A DNA stretch of 64,000 nt from Mucidula mucida. Taxonomy: Eukaryota; Basidiomycota; Agaricomycetes; Agaricales; Physalacriaceae. Positions 1 through 10,983 of this stretch are shown in pieces. The notes under the pieces are model-generated. The model saw nothing but the letters and a program-made list of their open reading frames with translations. It had not been told where the DNA came from and searched no databases. Within the stretch, counting starts at the first letter, position 1. The number at the start of each line of letters is the position of its first letter. The stretch covers positions 1 to 64,000 of the forward strand of contig JADNYV010000065.1 of the NCBI GenBank assembly GCA_015501055.1. The letters are read 5' to 3'. The position numbers were made by a program, and so were the translations under genes.

Positions 1-74
1 ACGTAACGCGACGCTTTCTCTTAGTTCTTGCTGTGGTACCTGGTTGAGTCTCGTGGCTTAGTCAGTCGCTAACA
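1..74 (+). repeat. 3' end of a Ty3/gypsy LTR (same family as gypsy 1 and 2)
   Basis: Bases 1-74 match the last part of the gypsy 1 LTR at 13438-13513 and end in the same GCTAACA. The rest of the element lies left of the window. The LTR abuts the coding sequence of F-box pseudogene A, so it is either the 3' LTR of an insertion or a solo LTR. The first 5 flanking bases are GATCT, the expected duplication, but the other side is not visible. Confidence 0.85.
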
Positions 75-444
75 GATCTCTTTGAAAACAATCTCTTTGA
101 AAACAGTTCCCAGCGTGGATTGGGAAAGGGCGATGTAATGGAGGAAGATCTCGCTCAGTACCTCTCCTGGAAGAGCACGGACTGGCGCATGGGTGAGAAG
201 GATTTATGAGTCTCGATGGAGGAGCGTAAACGCGTCTGCTCGGCGACTGCCTCCGAAATGAGCCGTGCAACGGCTGCTAGTTCATCCTTGAGGCATCTTT
301 GCGCGATTCGAGTACGGAGAGATTGGTCTCTAACAGATAGAGCGCCTTTTCATCCACCAGTTGTGAGTCAGTAATCTTCTGCATTGTTTGATTGTCACAA
401 AGAAAGTTGGCGGGCACGACGTCCGTGATGCGAGAAGAGTTCAT
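75..444 (-). pseudogene. F-box gene A, 5' part, cut by a gypsy LTR
   Basis: Minus strand, starting at ATG 444-442. It carries the family signature ITDVVPANFLCD, then a coiled-coil-like stretch (DEKAL..LETNLSVLESR), then the F-box-like LP.EVLSEIF....ALSQ region. Small indels around 290 shift the frame and a 15-base repeat (FKEI doubled) lies at about 83-112. The reading frame ends at the LTR at position 74. In this family the coiled coil precedes an F-box that would bind Skp1 in an SCF ubiquitin ligase; that role is inferred from family. The copy is not functional as it stands. Confidence 0.75.
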
Positions 445-813
445 CGTGATGGCTACATTGGAGTTAGAGAGGTTCCTGAGAGTAAAGATGGTGCTTACTT
501 TATACAGGGTGGTGGGGTTGGGTGGTCGTGGTTCTGAAGAGAGTCAGTCAAGCACGACCATTGTCAGTAAATAGCGTCATGTGATTGACTTGTCATGCCG
601 GCATGCCGGTCATTGTTTGAGTAACTTGTGCATTTTCGCTTTCGAGGAAGTTGGCTGTCGCGCTCATTCTTTGGTGCTCTTCCCAGAGATTCTCGCGCTC
701 TTCTTAACCTTGTGCTGTCATTGGTCCGCAGCATGAGTTGCCGTGTCCACGGAATGGCCCCGTGTGGTCAAACGAAGTGAAGCTACGTCTACCATTGTAC
801 AAGGATCACCTCT
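445..813. promoter_or_regulatory. upstream region of F-box A with a conserved motif
   Basis: No gene seen. Minus-strand reading shows the palindrome GCCGGCATGCCGGCATG (592-608) followed by GTCAATCACATGAC (576-589) and an AGAACCACGACCACC stretch near 530. The same three elements in the same order precede F-box genes C and E, so this is probably the promoter of A. The part towards 813 is the tail of pseudogene B. Confidence 0.5.
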
Positions 814-2463
814 CTACATTCCGAACCAAGTTCTAAATGTAATCTGAATTTTCATGCCCTTGTTCGCGAACTCGTTGAACATGGCTGTCTTTTCCTCCTT
901 CGGCTTCACTGGGCCTCCGTGCACCGTCCGCACTGCATGTCGACTTCGCGAAGTGGTGTGATGCGACACCCTGCGGCTTCTCCAGAACGCGACTGGATTA
1001 GCGTTTGGCGGCCTCCAATTGATGTGAAAATACAAAAACCTGAGGGACGTCAACACTGGTAAAGGGAGATGTGAAGTACCCTCTGGATTCGTGGACAGGA
1101 CTCTAAGATTGATTCCGAAAGGGAAGATCCAACTCCCAAGTCATCTCTGAAATGGCTGTACTGGAGGGTGACTATCTCCTTTTGCGCTGTGAACATTTTC
1201 ATAAGGTCGACCTCGCTGCTCCAGCATCGACGAACAGCAAGGTCCGTTAACATGCAACCAGACCGCTCAGAAAAATGCCATGTTGCTTGGACAGGGCCAA
1301 ATGCTGGGCCCCCTCAACCCATAGGAACGCGGAGTGGGGAGTGTCAGGTGTCCAAAGATCGCTCGTTCTCATCGAATGTCACAAGAGCAAGGTGGAACGT
1401 GCCAGAAGCCTATGGGTTACAACTCGAGAGTCCCGGTAGTAGGGTGATGAGACGCGAGCAACTTTAAGGGACTCAAGCAGCGGCGCGCGATCTAGAAGAT
1501 CCACAAGCTCCTCAAGAGATATGACCAAACTGCGTCACAGACCATGCAAGCTGCGCAGGCGATGACCTGCGCCTGGTGCATCGACGAACCACTGCTTGAT
1601 ATCCAATGACACCACTTTAGCACTTCCACATTCGGTATTAGTATTACGGACATTATCTTTGGCTCCGAAAGAACGCTTCGTCCATGACATCAACCCGAGC
1701 AGTATGAATTCCGTCTGCATGGGGAATGTCGGTGTCCATGACCGATAAGAACTCTAGTAGACCTTCAAACGGAGAGAACATTCTGAGGAAATGGTGTTCG
1801 CCCTGGGCAACAAGCGAAAAATGTCTGCAGCGAGCAATAGGATCGCTGAGTCCACTTTCGTCGGTGAAGTGGGAGAGAAGGTGTAAAGGGAGTGCAGACG
1901 TCCACTCGATTCTGCTTTCTAGCGCCTTCCAGTATGCAACCCGCTCTTGAGGCGACCGATATCAAGGGATGGGCGCATGGAGTGTACTCCTCACCAGAAC
2001 CAATCAAAGGGATGGTGGTCCACAGTCGTGGATCCGCCAAAGTCGTGGTGCGCCACCGACGACAAACCAGAAGGACGGGGTATGAATTGATGAGAGGCAA
2101 CGATTTCACCGTAAACATATCTTTCCGCGGGCTGCAAAAGGGCAATATCATGAGGCAATATCTCGCTCAGGACTTCCGCTGGCAGAGCGCAGACCGGGGA
2201 GTAGGTAAGAAGGGATTTATGATCGCGATAGAGGAGCTAAGACGCGAAGGCTCTTCGACGACGTCGGAAATGAGTCGTTCCACGGATGCGAGCTCATCCT
2301 TAAGACATCGTCGGCGCGAGTGGAGGACAGAAAATTTCTCCTTCGACGAAGAAAGCGCCATTTCATCCAGAAGCAGTGCCTCGGCAATCGTCTCCATCGT
2401 TTGGATGCCAGGAAGAAAGTTGGCGGGCACAACGTCCGTAATTCGAGAAGTATGGTGAGTCAT
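814..2463 (-). pseudogene. F-box gene B, full length but frameshifted
   Basis: The whole family architecture can be followed on the minus strand. It has the SRITDVVPANFL start and coiled coil (2463-2170), the LP.EVLSEI region, VLLVCRRWRTTTLADPRLWTT (about 2090-2020), an RLRSLHGL patch near 1540, and a tail ENANKG-like '..MFNEFANKGMKIQI' matching the end of gene C. At least three frameshifts interrupt it, near 2225, 2085 and 1960, so it is a decayed gene. Unlike C and D it keeps an arginine codon at the VCRRW position. It holds no transposon. Confidence 0.7.
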
Positions 2464-2687
2464 TGTCGTGTCTCCTTGAATCTCATTCAGCGAGCATCAA
2501 AGAGCGGAAGGGTAGGCTTAGTACCTACTTATATGCCAAGGTGGTAGTGTTGGAAGAGGACCCCGGGCCGTTGTGCCGGTGTTCCATCAGAGACACGCGC
2601 GTTCTTCCCAGGCAACACGAGTTTACAACATTCCACGGTAAACATATGGTAAATCATTCTTATTCTATACAACCGGACGGTGAGCTA

Positions 2688-3029
2688 CTACCTCTGATAT
2701 ATTTCAGACTTTCCCTCATAAAGGCAACTCTTTCCACACCATTTCCCCCCTTCGTAGACCGTGTATACAATTCGCTGTCCTTCCCCCTGGAGTCGTTGAT
2801 ATACCGCCGCAACCTTCTGTTCGGTTCTTCGAGAGATGTCCAGAAGCTCGAGTATCCACCGTCGATGGAGTTCATTGCCATTCACGACCATTGACCAGAG
2901 ATATCTGCCTTGGAAAGACACTTCCGCCACGACTGCACGGCTTGCGTTGAGGAACATGATTCGAGGCAGAGGGTTGAACGACTCACATTCGGGATTAGAC
3001 GGAACAGATAGAATTATTCCCAGGCGCAC
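2688..3029 (-). pseudogene. family H remnant (unknown function)
   Basis: Minus-strand ORF containing FQGRYLWSMVVNG followed by RRWILELLDISRRTE and TVYEGGKW. This resembles the exon 1/exon 2 boundary and exon 2 of family H proteins H1-H4 (for example VWVLELLKISLER in H4). The usual N-terminal 'WPNGPD..FPW' segment is not seen, so this is a partial or diverged copy. The plus-strand ORF over the same bases is a shadow. Function unknown. Confidence 0.35.
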
Positions 3030-3827
3030 ACGTCGAGTTGAGACCCACTATGGCCTTTGTGCGCCTTAAGAAAATGAAACCCTCCGCCTATGCAGAGTTT
3101 GGTTCCGAGGCTCACCAACCATGGAAATAGCTATCAGGGCCATTGGCCAGGGATGTCGTCTCCAAATTTTTAGTGGTCCGGGTATTTAGGCCTTCGCATT
3201 TTGGTTGTCCGAAGGAATGCACCCAGAGAGTCGAAAGCGGGTAGGGGGGAGCCATGGAGATGAAGCAGTAGTAGTAGTAGATGGCGAGAATAAACATTCA
3301 TGAGCTATCAAGCCGCGCTTTTATAGCCCAAAGAACAATGGGAGTGAGGCTGTGCACGTTGAACCCGGGAACGGCTGATGAATATCATCGCAGATCGTGC
3401 TAGGACAAAGGATTGAATGGGATTAATGCTGCGCCGGAAAAAGGAAGCTCAGCCTGCACTGAATAGTGATTTTTATCACCGTGTGGTCGGCGGACACGAC
3501 TAGGCCCAAGAATGCTGTGCTTCATTATCCTCGAACAAGGAGGTTGAACCCAAGATTGAGACAAATTAGCTGAATAGGACTGGACAGACGGTAGATTTAA
3601 CCTGCTACAAGAGGTCTATAATAGGAACACAAATATATGAGATCGTCGAAGTAGTACAGCTCCAGTGGGCTGCGCCACTCTTCTTCGGATTTTACCGGCG
3701 AACCCGGGACCAAACTCTGTAGGACGTGTACCACCGGCGATTTCCGACGAATCCCCAGCGAAGATTTGGACATTTGAGGTGAGCTAAGTTGGACATCGCT
3801 TATTCAATTCAAAAATAGACAGAGATC
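3030..3827. other. no recognisable gene
   Basis: Read on both strands. Short ORFs only, no domain signature, no clear repeat. Confidence 0.4.
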
Positions 3828-3905
3828 ATGATGACTTCTCACCAGAGCGGCGGCGGCGCTAGTATCACAGATGTCGTGCCACCCAACTTTCTGTGTGACA
3901 CCTGA
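3828..3905 (+). pseudogene. F-box family N-terminal scrap
   Basis: A 25-residue reading frame, MMTSHQSGGG then ASITDVVPPNFLCDT, ends in TGA. It is the conserved start of the F-box family, and nothing downstream continues it. Most likely a truncated duplicate. Confidence 0.6.
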
Positions 3906-4269
3906 ACGATCTACGCTCCTCTCTATATGCCCGAAACTGATATGACAACGCTCTTTATGAGCATTGAATAAACACCACCGCCTACGTAGCTTTTCAAGCA
4001 GCAAGGACGCCCGCCATAATTTGTCGCCAACTGGAACTCCGGACATCTACGGGTAATATCACGCAGGCGGCGAAGAGCCTCCGCTGCCGTAGGAACGACA
4101 CTACCGACATCATCCCAGAGCCATGTCATCCAGAAGATCCATCGCTTTGGGAAAATCTTGGCGAGGAATCAACTAGCAGAAAGCTTTCGTCAGTGACACT
4201 CAATTAAGGATACGCTTACACGAATATAATGCTCCATGACGCGTCCTTTTAAGAATGATGAGGAACACG

Positions 4270-4783
4270 TCAAGAAGGGAGATGGCACAGTACACACTTG
4301 ATAACGTCGTCTCTCCCATGCTGCCACTGGTCACGGGCAGCCCACGACTTGGTTTTCAAGCGGAGTAAGAGATTGAAATGAGCATAAGGCGGGAAGACAT
4401 CTTGGTGCACTAACCACCATGAACAGCCAATAAATCTGTGTCGCGTAGACTCGAGGAAAAGGATACTCTTAGTCCGTTGCAAGCAAAGGGTAGCTCGGAG
4501 GGACAGTCTTCGACGGTCCTTGCAAGACATACAAATAGAACGCATGTGTCCGAAAGAAGGGCGCTAGAGATCGCCACGCTGTCCATGCGCGAAGTAACGT
4601 CCTCTGGATACATCCAACCGTCGAGCGTCTGTGGCACTGGGCAGATCTTATACTCCAGACGACAGTCTCCCATAAACTAGGCATGCGAATCAAACACAGA
4701 CCCGTGAAGTAGTATCGATTGGCCATGACCGCAAGTGTCAGAACGCGGAGAATCATGGTGACTGAGTAGAACATCGTGGTCAA
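4270..4783 (-). pseudogene. possible decayed membrane-protein fragment
   Basis: Two minus-strand frames hold hydrophobic runs (VTMILRVLTLAVMANRYYF; ISSALLSDTCVLFVCLA) that could be membrane helices of a polytopic protein spread over frames. I do not recognise the family, and introns that would join the pieces are not clear. Low confidence. Confidence 0.2.
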
Positions 4784-5557
4784 GAGGAAAGGAGCTTGAA
4801 CGCCATCCTGATCGGCCGGTCGGCCATCACTTTTTCAGGCGCAGTACTTTATCTTCGTAGCGACGCTCAAGTGCTGTGGCAGCATCGTCAGTTAAATCCT
4901 CTCGTTGCTATTCTTTGCGCTGTCCTTGCCCTTGGCTCCGTCTTTTAGCGATCAACCCAGCAACTTTGATGGAATCTTATGGTTTTAACTGAGAATGACA
5001 ACTTTCTCAACTTGACCACGCACCTCCTCAAATCCCTGAAACTCTGCGGCGATTGGACATACTTGTGCTTCCACACGCGAATTGACGTCTTGATTGCCAT
5101 CACCCCGACGACGGACCCAATTATGGACTATTCGTTGCCTGTTGCCAGAGTTGAAGCGATAACAATTAATGGGACGACAAATGCGTACCTCTTTCTTTGA
5201 GAACTTGTGAGTTTTGAGCGACGAGAGAGGTGTGAATACGGGTGCTAGTGGGAAAGAGAACGAGAATACAGGCTCATGGTTTGCTAATGAAGACCATCAA
5301 GAGGTCGTGTTTTGCAAAGAAAATTCATCGCCACGTACCACACACAGATTTGTAGCAGCATGAGATTAATTAATAAAACAACGATGACAGAAAAGTAAGC
5401 CTGTAGACGAGACATAAATGTACATGTTATGGGATTTTGAGTTGGGATAGGTAAATGATGAATGTATGAGTAAAAGTAAACAAAATGGATGGATGATTGT
5501 AATAGGGAACGTAGTGACCGGGGCATCTACGCTAGCGAGAGCAGCGGGTGTAAACAT
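4784..5557. other. no convincing gene
   Basis: A 73-codon plus-strand ORF at 4979-5200 has no recognisable feature. 5330-5480 is AT-rich and lies downstream of the next gene's stop. Confidence 0.35.
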
Positions 5558-6204
5558 TTAGGGTACCCACGATTCGCCTTCTTCTATCCTTATCTCGACA
5601 ACCTCGACGGGGTCAAAGTCATTACCCGACGCGAACGGGGAGTGCGACGTCGGCGGAGACGTAGATGCGATGTCTGTAAATGATAATTGATATCTGCGCA
5701 GGGTGAACACGAGATAGGAAACGCACATCTATCCTTGCAATACGCGGGCACGAACAAGTCCTGGTTCCACACGAATCCTTGGCTCTTCTGGATCGTCAAA
5801 ATCGGACGAAGCATGACCGGCCTCTCCTTCCGCTTCCTTTCCCTCTCTTGTCTACGCAGCTCTCGCTCTCTCTGCCTTATCTTCTCTTGCGTCTCCAGAT
5901 CCACGTCTACAGCGCGTTCCTTGCCCTTTCCCTTGGCGTTCGCAGACACCACATCAGACTGTGGCTGCGGCTCCGCGCCTGTGTCTGGGACAACTCCGTC
6001 CATATCCATGGCCATCCCGTCGTCGGCATGCGACACCGGCGGAGGCGCGGCATAGTCCTCGTCATCCTCGGAACAGCTGCGATCGTCGTCGCTGCCGCTA
6101 CCAGAGTCGTCGTAGTGCAAGATCTGCTCGTAGCAGGCCCAAGTCGGCGGAGAGGACGCTCGGCCGATGGGACGGCGACGCCAGTAAGACGATGCGTTAG
6201 ACAT
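5558..6204 (-). CDS. conserved fungal protein of unknown function, two exons
   Basis: Exon 1 is 6204-5727 and exon 2 is 5673-5558. The 53 bp intron (GTGCGT...TTTACAG) keeps the frame and gives about 197 residues. I chose the ATG at 6204 because it begins MSNASSYWRRRP; the in-frame ATG at 6267 adds an unlikely leader. The protein has an acidic serine run (DDSGSGSDDD, residues 33-45), a K/R/E-rich predicted helix (EKIRQRERELRRQERERKRK) and a conserved-looking patch, RPILTIQKSQGFVWNQDLF. The spliced tail ends VEVVEIRIEEGESWVP. Patches of this kind occur in uncharacterised basidiomycete proteins; no function is assigned. It looks intact. Confidence 0.65.
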
Positions 6205-6405
6205 GATACGTCGGGAATATATGTACGGGAGAGCAGACGTGCAGACGAGTCGTAATATGTGGCGCAAACGGGCTAGTCGTCCGTTGCTAGCTGCTGTGCA
6301 AGGACGGCTGCGACTTGCGCGGGATGGAAAGGATAAAGTAGTCCGGCGGAGGACAAGGTGGGATTGGGCGTAGGTTAGGTGGGCAGAGACAGGCTAGGCT
6401 CTGGC

Positions 6406-6412
6406 TATAAAA
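6406..6412 (+). promoter_or_regulatory. TATA box candidate
   Basis: GGCTATAAAAGG stands in the 6205-6530 gap. Its target is unclear: the nearest plus-strand gene, H1, starts more than 400 bp downstream. Confidence 0.35.
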
Positions 6413-6832
6413 GGACGATGGAGGCGTGGAGGCAGGATGGTGGAACGTTGCAAACCCGTGTCCGAAGCCTACCGACGTGACTCACCTCCATGACATCAGT
6501 CCTGTCACAATAATCCCCACATTCGCTCTAGACTTTCGGCCCGGATTCGCCTCGTCTTCGGAGTCCGGTAAATCCGACGAAGAGTGGCGTTCGTACATTC
6601 TCTTGTTCCATGTACAGTCTACTTGCACAGCCTAGTTATGATGCTCATGATGTACGTTATCATCGAATCGTTAGAGTCCTCATCGTGATTTTAATCTCCT
6701 TCCAGTAGAATCTAACACAGCCTCCGTCCTATTGTTCCATTTCCTATGAATTCCCAGCCGCAGACGCAACCTCCATCACTTCATCATCATCCACACAGGT
6801 CCCCCCTTTTCTATTGTTTTCATCATCGGTGA

Positions 6833-7463
6833 ATGGCACCAATGCCCCATCACTCGTCAAATTTTGCGCAAGTTCCTACGCGCGAAAATCAGGCAGTGCC
6901 GCAACTACAATTCTGTATCGCACAGGGCGCATCGAGTAAAAAGAGCATCGAGATGGTCCAAAGGTCCCGATGCCTCTTTTCCGTGGATGGATCCCACGAG
7001 TCGTTTCGCATCCCAGTTCCTCAAGATCGGCAAGGGGCGTACTGTCGTCTTGAGGCGCACAATCATTAACATCGAGGAGCCTGGAATCGAATTAGACTGC
7101 TACCACTGGGCCATATACTGTCTTCGTACGCGTAAAGGAGTTTTACAGAGGAGTGTATATTGTGAGTCAGTATACATATGCCTTTCGTCGTGGTCCTCAA
7201 CACGCACAACAGCTATAGCACAAACCTATTTTCGCGCCCATAATATCCAACATCTGTTCAACGTCACGAGCAAGAATCACGCTCGACTGTGGGTCCTCAG
7301 GCTTCTGAGAATCTCTCTCATTCGTAAACAAGAGATTGATACGACGTATGAGCCACGCCTTGTTCCTGAGGAGGGAGTTCACGCAGAAGGGAAGGATAGA
7401 CGGAAATATGTCATTAAGTACGTGGGCTTGCGAGGGCATCCAGAACATGAACTCTACTGGTAA
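6833..7463 (+). pseudogene. family H member H1 (unknown function), probably frameshifted
   Basis: Paralogue of H2. The ATG at 6833 aligns with the H2 start, but the family frame (RKFLRAKIRQ.., SKGPDASFPWMDP) is reached only after a shift near 6862. The downstream body is open to 7463 and keeps the family pattern. It has GPD..FPWMD, a beta-rich middle (KIGKGRTVVLRRTIINIE), YHWAIY, then after an in-frame intron-like stretch TYFRAHNIQHLFNVTSK, LWVLRLLRISL and RKYVIKYVGL. The paralogues suggest an intron near 7150-7210. Either the start is non-standard or the copy is a recent pseudogene. Confidence 0.55.
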
Positions 7464-7755
7464 ATGGACGAAGACGTGTATATACTAGATATAACTGATG
7501 TGGCGCGTAGCTCGCAGCCCCAGTGTTCATCATACTTCGTAATTCGCTCGCTTGCTCTGTGACGAAAGGGCGTGAAACAAAGTGCTTTCAACATCTCCCC
7601 AGATGCAAAATCCCCTGCTAGCGTCGTCGCGGGCAATCTCCATTACGTCGAATGGTCGGAGGAGCCACAGCGCTGCTTGATCGCCAAGAGTGGCAGATCT
7701 CGACCGGGGAGTTGGACGTGAGGACCCTTGAGCGTGAGTGAATGAGTATATACAA

Positions 7756-8182
7756 CTATCTCCACTTTCGTACCCACTCACAGCGCGCACACTCACACTG
7801 GGGGGTGCACACCCATAGTGGTCCCTGTCAGCACATGAACAGAATTACAAAATTTGAACACCACGGTCCACAGTTCGTCCCCGCCACGCGCCCCTCATCC
7901 CGCCCCACCCGAGAAGATATATATATCCACCGCTAACCAATCCAAACCCCTAACCCCTAACCCTAACCCCTGGTACCCGAAGCCTAAGTGTTGGGCGCGC
8001 TGACGCGCGCGGCGGAATCACCATCTCACCTACCCTACCCTACCCTGACCGGTGCCATGCCACAAACAGGAGATCAATGACTAGTTTTGCCCTTTTCAGC
8101 GCGTGGCAGTGCGCCCGGGTGTGAGTGTGCCACCCCCGAGTGTGAGTGTGCACGGTCCGACTCGGTGCGAAAGTGGTGATAG
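7756..8182. repeat. MITE-like block with long imperfect inverted repeat
   Basis: The left arm 7756-7811 (CTATCTCCACTTTCGTACCC ... CACTCACACT) is the imperfect reverse complement of the right arm 8124-8182 (AGTGTGAGTGTGCAC ... GCGAAAGTGGTGATAG). The 310 bp core has no ORF and contains telomere-like units, CCACCGC runs and a CTACCCTACCCTACCC stretch. No clear target duplication was found. It could be a non-autonomous DNA element or a foldback sequence. Confidence 0.45.
7945..7969 (+). repeat. interstitial telomere-like repeat
   Basis: CCCCTAACCCCTAACCCTAA followed by CCCC, about four units of the complement of TTAGGG/TTAGGGG. TTAGGG is the usual basidiomycete telomere unit. The run is short and lies between duplicated genes, so it is internal, not a chromosome end. 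Confidence 0.6.
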
Positions 8183-8618
8183 ATGTAAACACTCTGAGTG
8201 AAGGCTGTGGGACTAGATGACTTGAAGAAGCAGAACTACGCATTCTACTGCAAGGTGAACTTGATAAGTAAGTATGTTGAGTTCACGAGACAGTTCGCCA
8301 CAATTGAACCGGCCGGCATAACAAATCGCTATTTACTTACAATGGACGCGGCGGCCCGGATTCGCCTCGTCTTCGGAGTCCGGTAAATCCGCCAAGTACA
8401 TTCTCTTGTTCCATTTACAGTCCACTGGAAGCGCCTAATAATGATGTCGATGATTTACATGATAATCAAATCATGATTGTCCTCGTCGTGACTTCAATCT
8501 CCTTCTAGTAGAATCCAACACAGCCTCCGTCCTATTGTTCCGTTTCCTATAACTTCTCAGCCGCAACCTCCATTACAGCATCATTCTCCACACATCTCCC
8601 CCCATCTATCTTCTCAAC

Positions 8619-9258
8619 ATGGCCCACGACTGGGACAATTCCCCCAACACCCGTCGAGTTCTGCTCGACTTCCTAGACGCAGAAATCGCCCAGGATTACG
8701 ATTCCAGTGTACAGCCCGACCCGCATCCCACAAAGACAGCAACAAGCTGGCCGAACGGTCCTGATACCGCTTTTCCGTGGATGGATCTCGACAGTTCATC
8801 GGCATCCCAGATCCTCGACATCGGCGAGGGGTGTACTGTTCAGTTGAGCCGCACATTGGCTGCCATAAAGATGCCTGGGGCCCTGGATACCTACGGCTGG
8901 GCCATACATCGTCTTGACTTGGCCGATGATGGGACTCGAGAAGAGCATAGTTACGGTACGTATGCCTTTACTTGGTCGTGATCCTCACGCGAGCGACTCC
9001 ACAGCTCTCGCAGATATATATTTCCGCGTCAAGAATACCAAGGATCTGCTTGGCGTAGCGAGCAAGGACGAGCTTACACTGTGGGTCCTCATGCTTCTGA
9101 GAATCTCTGTCAACGAAGAACAAGAGATCGAGGCCAAGTGTGAGCCACGCCTTGTTCCGAAGGAGGGAAGTTTCGCAGAAGGACAGGTCAGACAGAAATA
9201 TGTTATCAAGTACGATGGCATGCGAAATCATCCTTCGGAGCAAGAGCTCAAATGGTAA
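8619..9258 (+). CDS. family H member H2 (unknown function)
   Basis: ATG 8619. Exon 1 runs to 8955 and exon 2 from 9014. The 58 bp intron (GTACGT...CTCGCAG) keeps the frame and gives about 193 residues. Family pattern: an acidic N-terminal helix (LLDFLDAEIAQDY), SWPNGPDTAFPWMD (about residues 42-55), a segment with alternating hydrophobics (ILDIGEGCTVQLSRTLAAI), YGWAIHRLD, then in exon 2 YFRVKNTKDLL, LTLWVLMLLRISV and a beta-like tail RQKYVIKYDGM. No catalytic motif or membrane segment is visible. Four or five copies in one window mark it as a lineage-specific expansion. Appears intact. Confidence 0.6.
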
Positions 9259-9390
9259 TGGCCTAATAGGTATAACTGATGTGGCGCGTAGCTCGCAGCC
9301 CCAGTGTTCATCATACTTACTCAATAATTCATTGCTCGCTTGCTCTGTGACAAAAGGGCGTGAAACAAAGTACTCTCACCATCTCCACAC

Positions 9391-10296
9391 ATGCGACATC
9401 GCCAGTCTGCCATCTCGCGGCGTGCATGCTATTTTCAACGAGCATAGTCGTCTTCTGATATTACTTTCCATTACGTCAAAAAGTCAGTCTTCTTGAGCGC
9501 TGCTCGATCACGGTTCGGCTCAACACCATGCTATGTCGAGTTCACGAGCCTGTGCTTGCCATGCCAGAACAAGGTATGGAACAATCCTTTCCTTTCTTGT
9601 GACGGCGTCGAGAATCAACACGACATTCAGCGTAAGATACGCAGGAGCAGCGCAAAGAATGAATCGTGTCTCTAGTTCGGGGCGGATGACTGCACGCTGA
9701 GTAAGAGCGTTACAAATTGACGCGCGTGCGCTGAATTAGAATGACGGCGTGCGAAGAAGTCAGTCGTGACGCGAAATTCGAACTTCATCCTCCATGTAAT
9801 GAACAAACCATTGAATTGCCATCTATTATATGCTCTGGGTCAGCATTGAACACTGCAAGGAGAAAGTTTCTATAACATTTCACCAAGTGTATTCAGTCGA
9901 AGCGCCTCGCCAATGATCTCCTCACCTCACCCTTGTCCGCCATGACGATCTTCGGGGCCATGAACATCACTCGACGCTCCCTTCTATGGCCTTCCGCAGC
10001 AAGAAGTCGTCCTACTCAACTCCTGTGAACTGCCCTTGGCTTGATCTTGGGCTCAACCTCCTTGTTCGAGTATCATGCAGCACAGCGATCGTCAGCCCAG
10101 TCAAGTTTGACCACACGGTGATACAGATCACTATTCATCGCGCGTTCAGCTTCCTTGTTCTCGCACAGCATCCATCTCATTCAATCCTTTGTCCTAGCAC
10201 GATCGTCGATGATATCCAATTTTAGCGTCCTCATCGTGGGCTCAACCTTCTTGTTCGAGTATAGTCTCACCCAACTTTGTCTGCGTTTTTTTCTTC
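9391..10296. other. no recognisable gene
   Basis: Contains two related stretches reading GGGCTCAACCTCCTTGTTCG (about 10050) and GGGCTCAACCTTCTTGTTCG (about 10238), a short diverged direct repeat upstream of H3. Otherwise nothing seen. Confidence 0.35.
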
Positions 10297-10302
10297 TATA
10301 AA
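10297..10302 (+). promoter_or_regulatory. TATA box of H3
   Basis: TATAAA 60 bp before the ATG at 10362, following a pyrimidine-rich run. Confidence 0.5.
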
Positions 10303-10361
10303 GCCGGACCGTCTCACCTCGTCCTTGACCATTCACCTCGCAGTCTTCAGAGTTCATAACA

Positions 10362-10983
10362 ATGGGCTCTCGTGAATCTCAGGTCCAAGCGGCGCGCGGC
10401 ACTCTGAAGCGCTTCCTCTTTGAAAGAATCCAGAGTTACCGCGAACCGTGGGGGTGGACCGGAGCGATGGATCCATCGACGCCGAACACCTGGGCCAATG
10501 GTCCTGATTACGACTCTTCCCATGGCCGCTTGTAGATGACCCTCCGCGTACGTATTCGTATATGTACGACAGGGACCCATTCCAGAGCCTTGATATACAG
10601 GGCGGCTATAACGTCGCCGTAGAGAGGACAATGGCCCGCCTCGCAGTTGAAGGAACCAGAGACCTTGACCGGTACGAGTGGAGCATTTTTCTTCGCGATT
10701 TCGCTGGTCAACCGTCAGACCGTAAGTCGTCACTACAGCTGTGCCCCAGTTTATCTTAATCCGCACAGTTCTCGCGCATGCAGTTCTGCTTTCACACGAT
10801 AGCTCCTTTCTGTTCGACCAATTCTCGAACGGACGTAAGCCGCAACTATGGGTACTCAAGCTTCTGCACATGTCGTCGGAGATTTCAGGAGAGACGGTTA
10901 CTGCCAAGCATCTCGAAGAGGAGGACAAGGTGATTCGGTACTCTGATACGGGCGGACGGAAAGTTGGGGAGTGGAACTTTTGA
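10362..10983 (+). pseudogene. family H member H3, one 2-base frameshift
   Basis: ATG 10362 opens MGSRESQVQAARGTLKRFL and reaches TWANGPDYD. There the family FPW motif is displaced by an extra two bases at about 10516-10520 (GACTCTTCCC), giving an early stop. Downstream the other frame continues with FQSLDIQGGYNVAVERTMA, YEWSIFLRDF, a 47 bp intron at 10722-10768 (GTAAGT...CGCACAG) that keeps frame, then PQLWVLKLLHMSS and VIRYSDTGG to stop 10983. The gene is otherwise whole, so either it is very recently dead or a sequencing error lies at 10516-10520. Confidence 0.55.

Larger units (their letters stand above)
6531..9390. repeat. tandem segmental duplication (6531-7600 and 8350-9390)
   Basis: Both halves start with CCCGGATTCGCCTCGTCTTC, share a promoter-like stretch (CAGCCTCCGTCCTATTGTTCC), carry a family H gene, and end with AACTGATGTGGCGCGTAGCTC and GGGCGTGAAACAAAGT. 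They differ by scattered substitutions and small indels, so the duplication is not recent. Between them lies the inverted-repeat block at 7756-8182. Confidence 0.75.

Noticed and set aside
2463..2894. 143-codon plus-strand ORF
   Set aside because: Opposite a better-supported family H remnant; no signature of its own.
7945..7969. chromosome end
   Set aside because: Only about four units, with duplicated genes on both sides.
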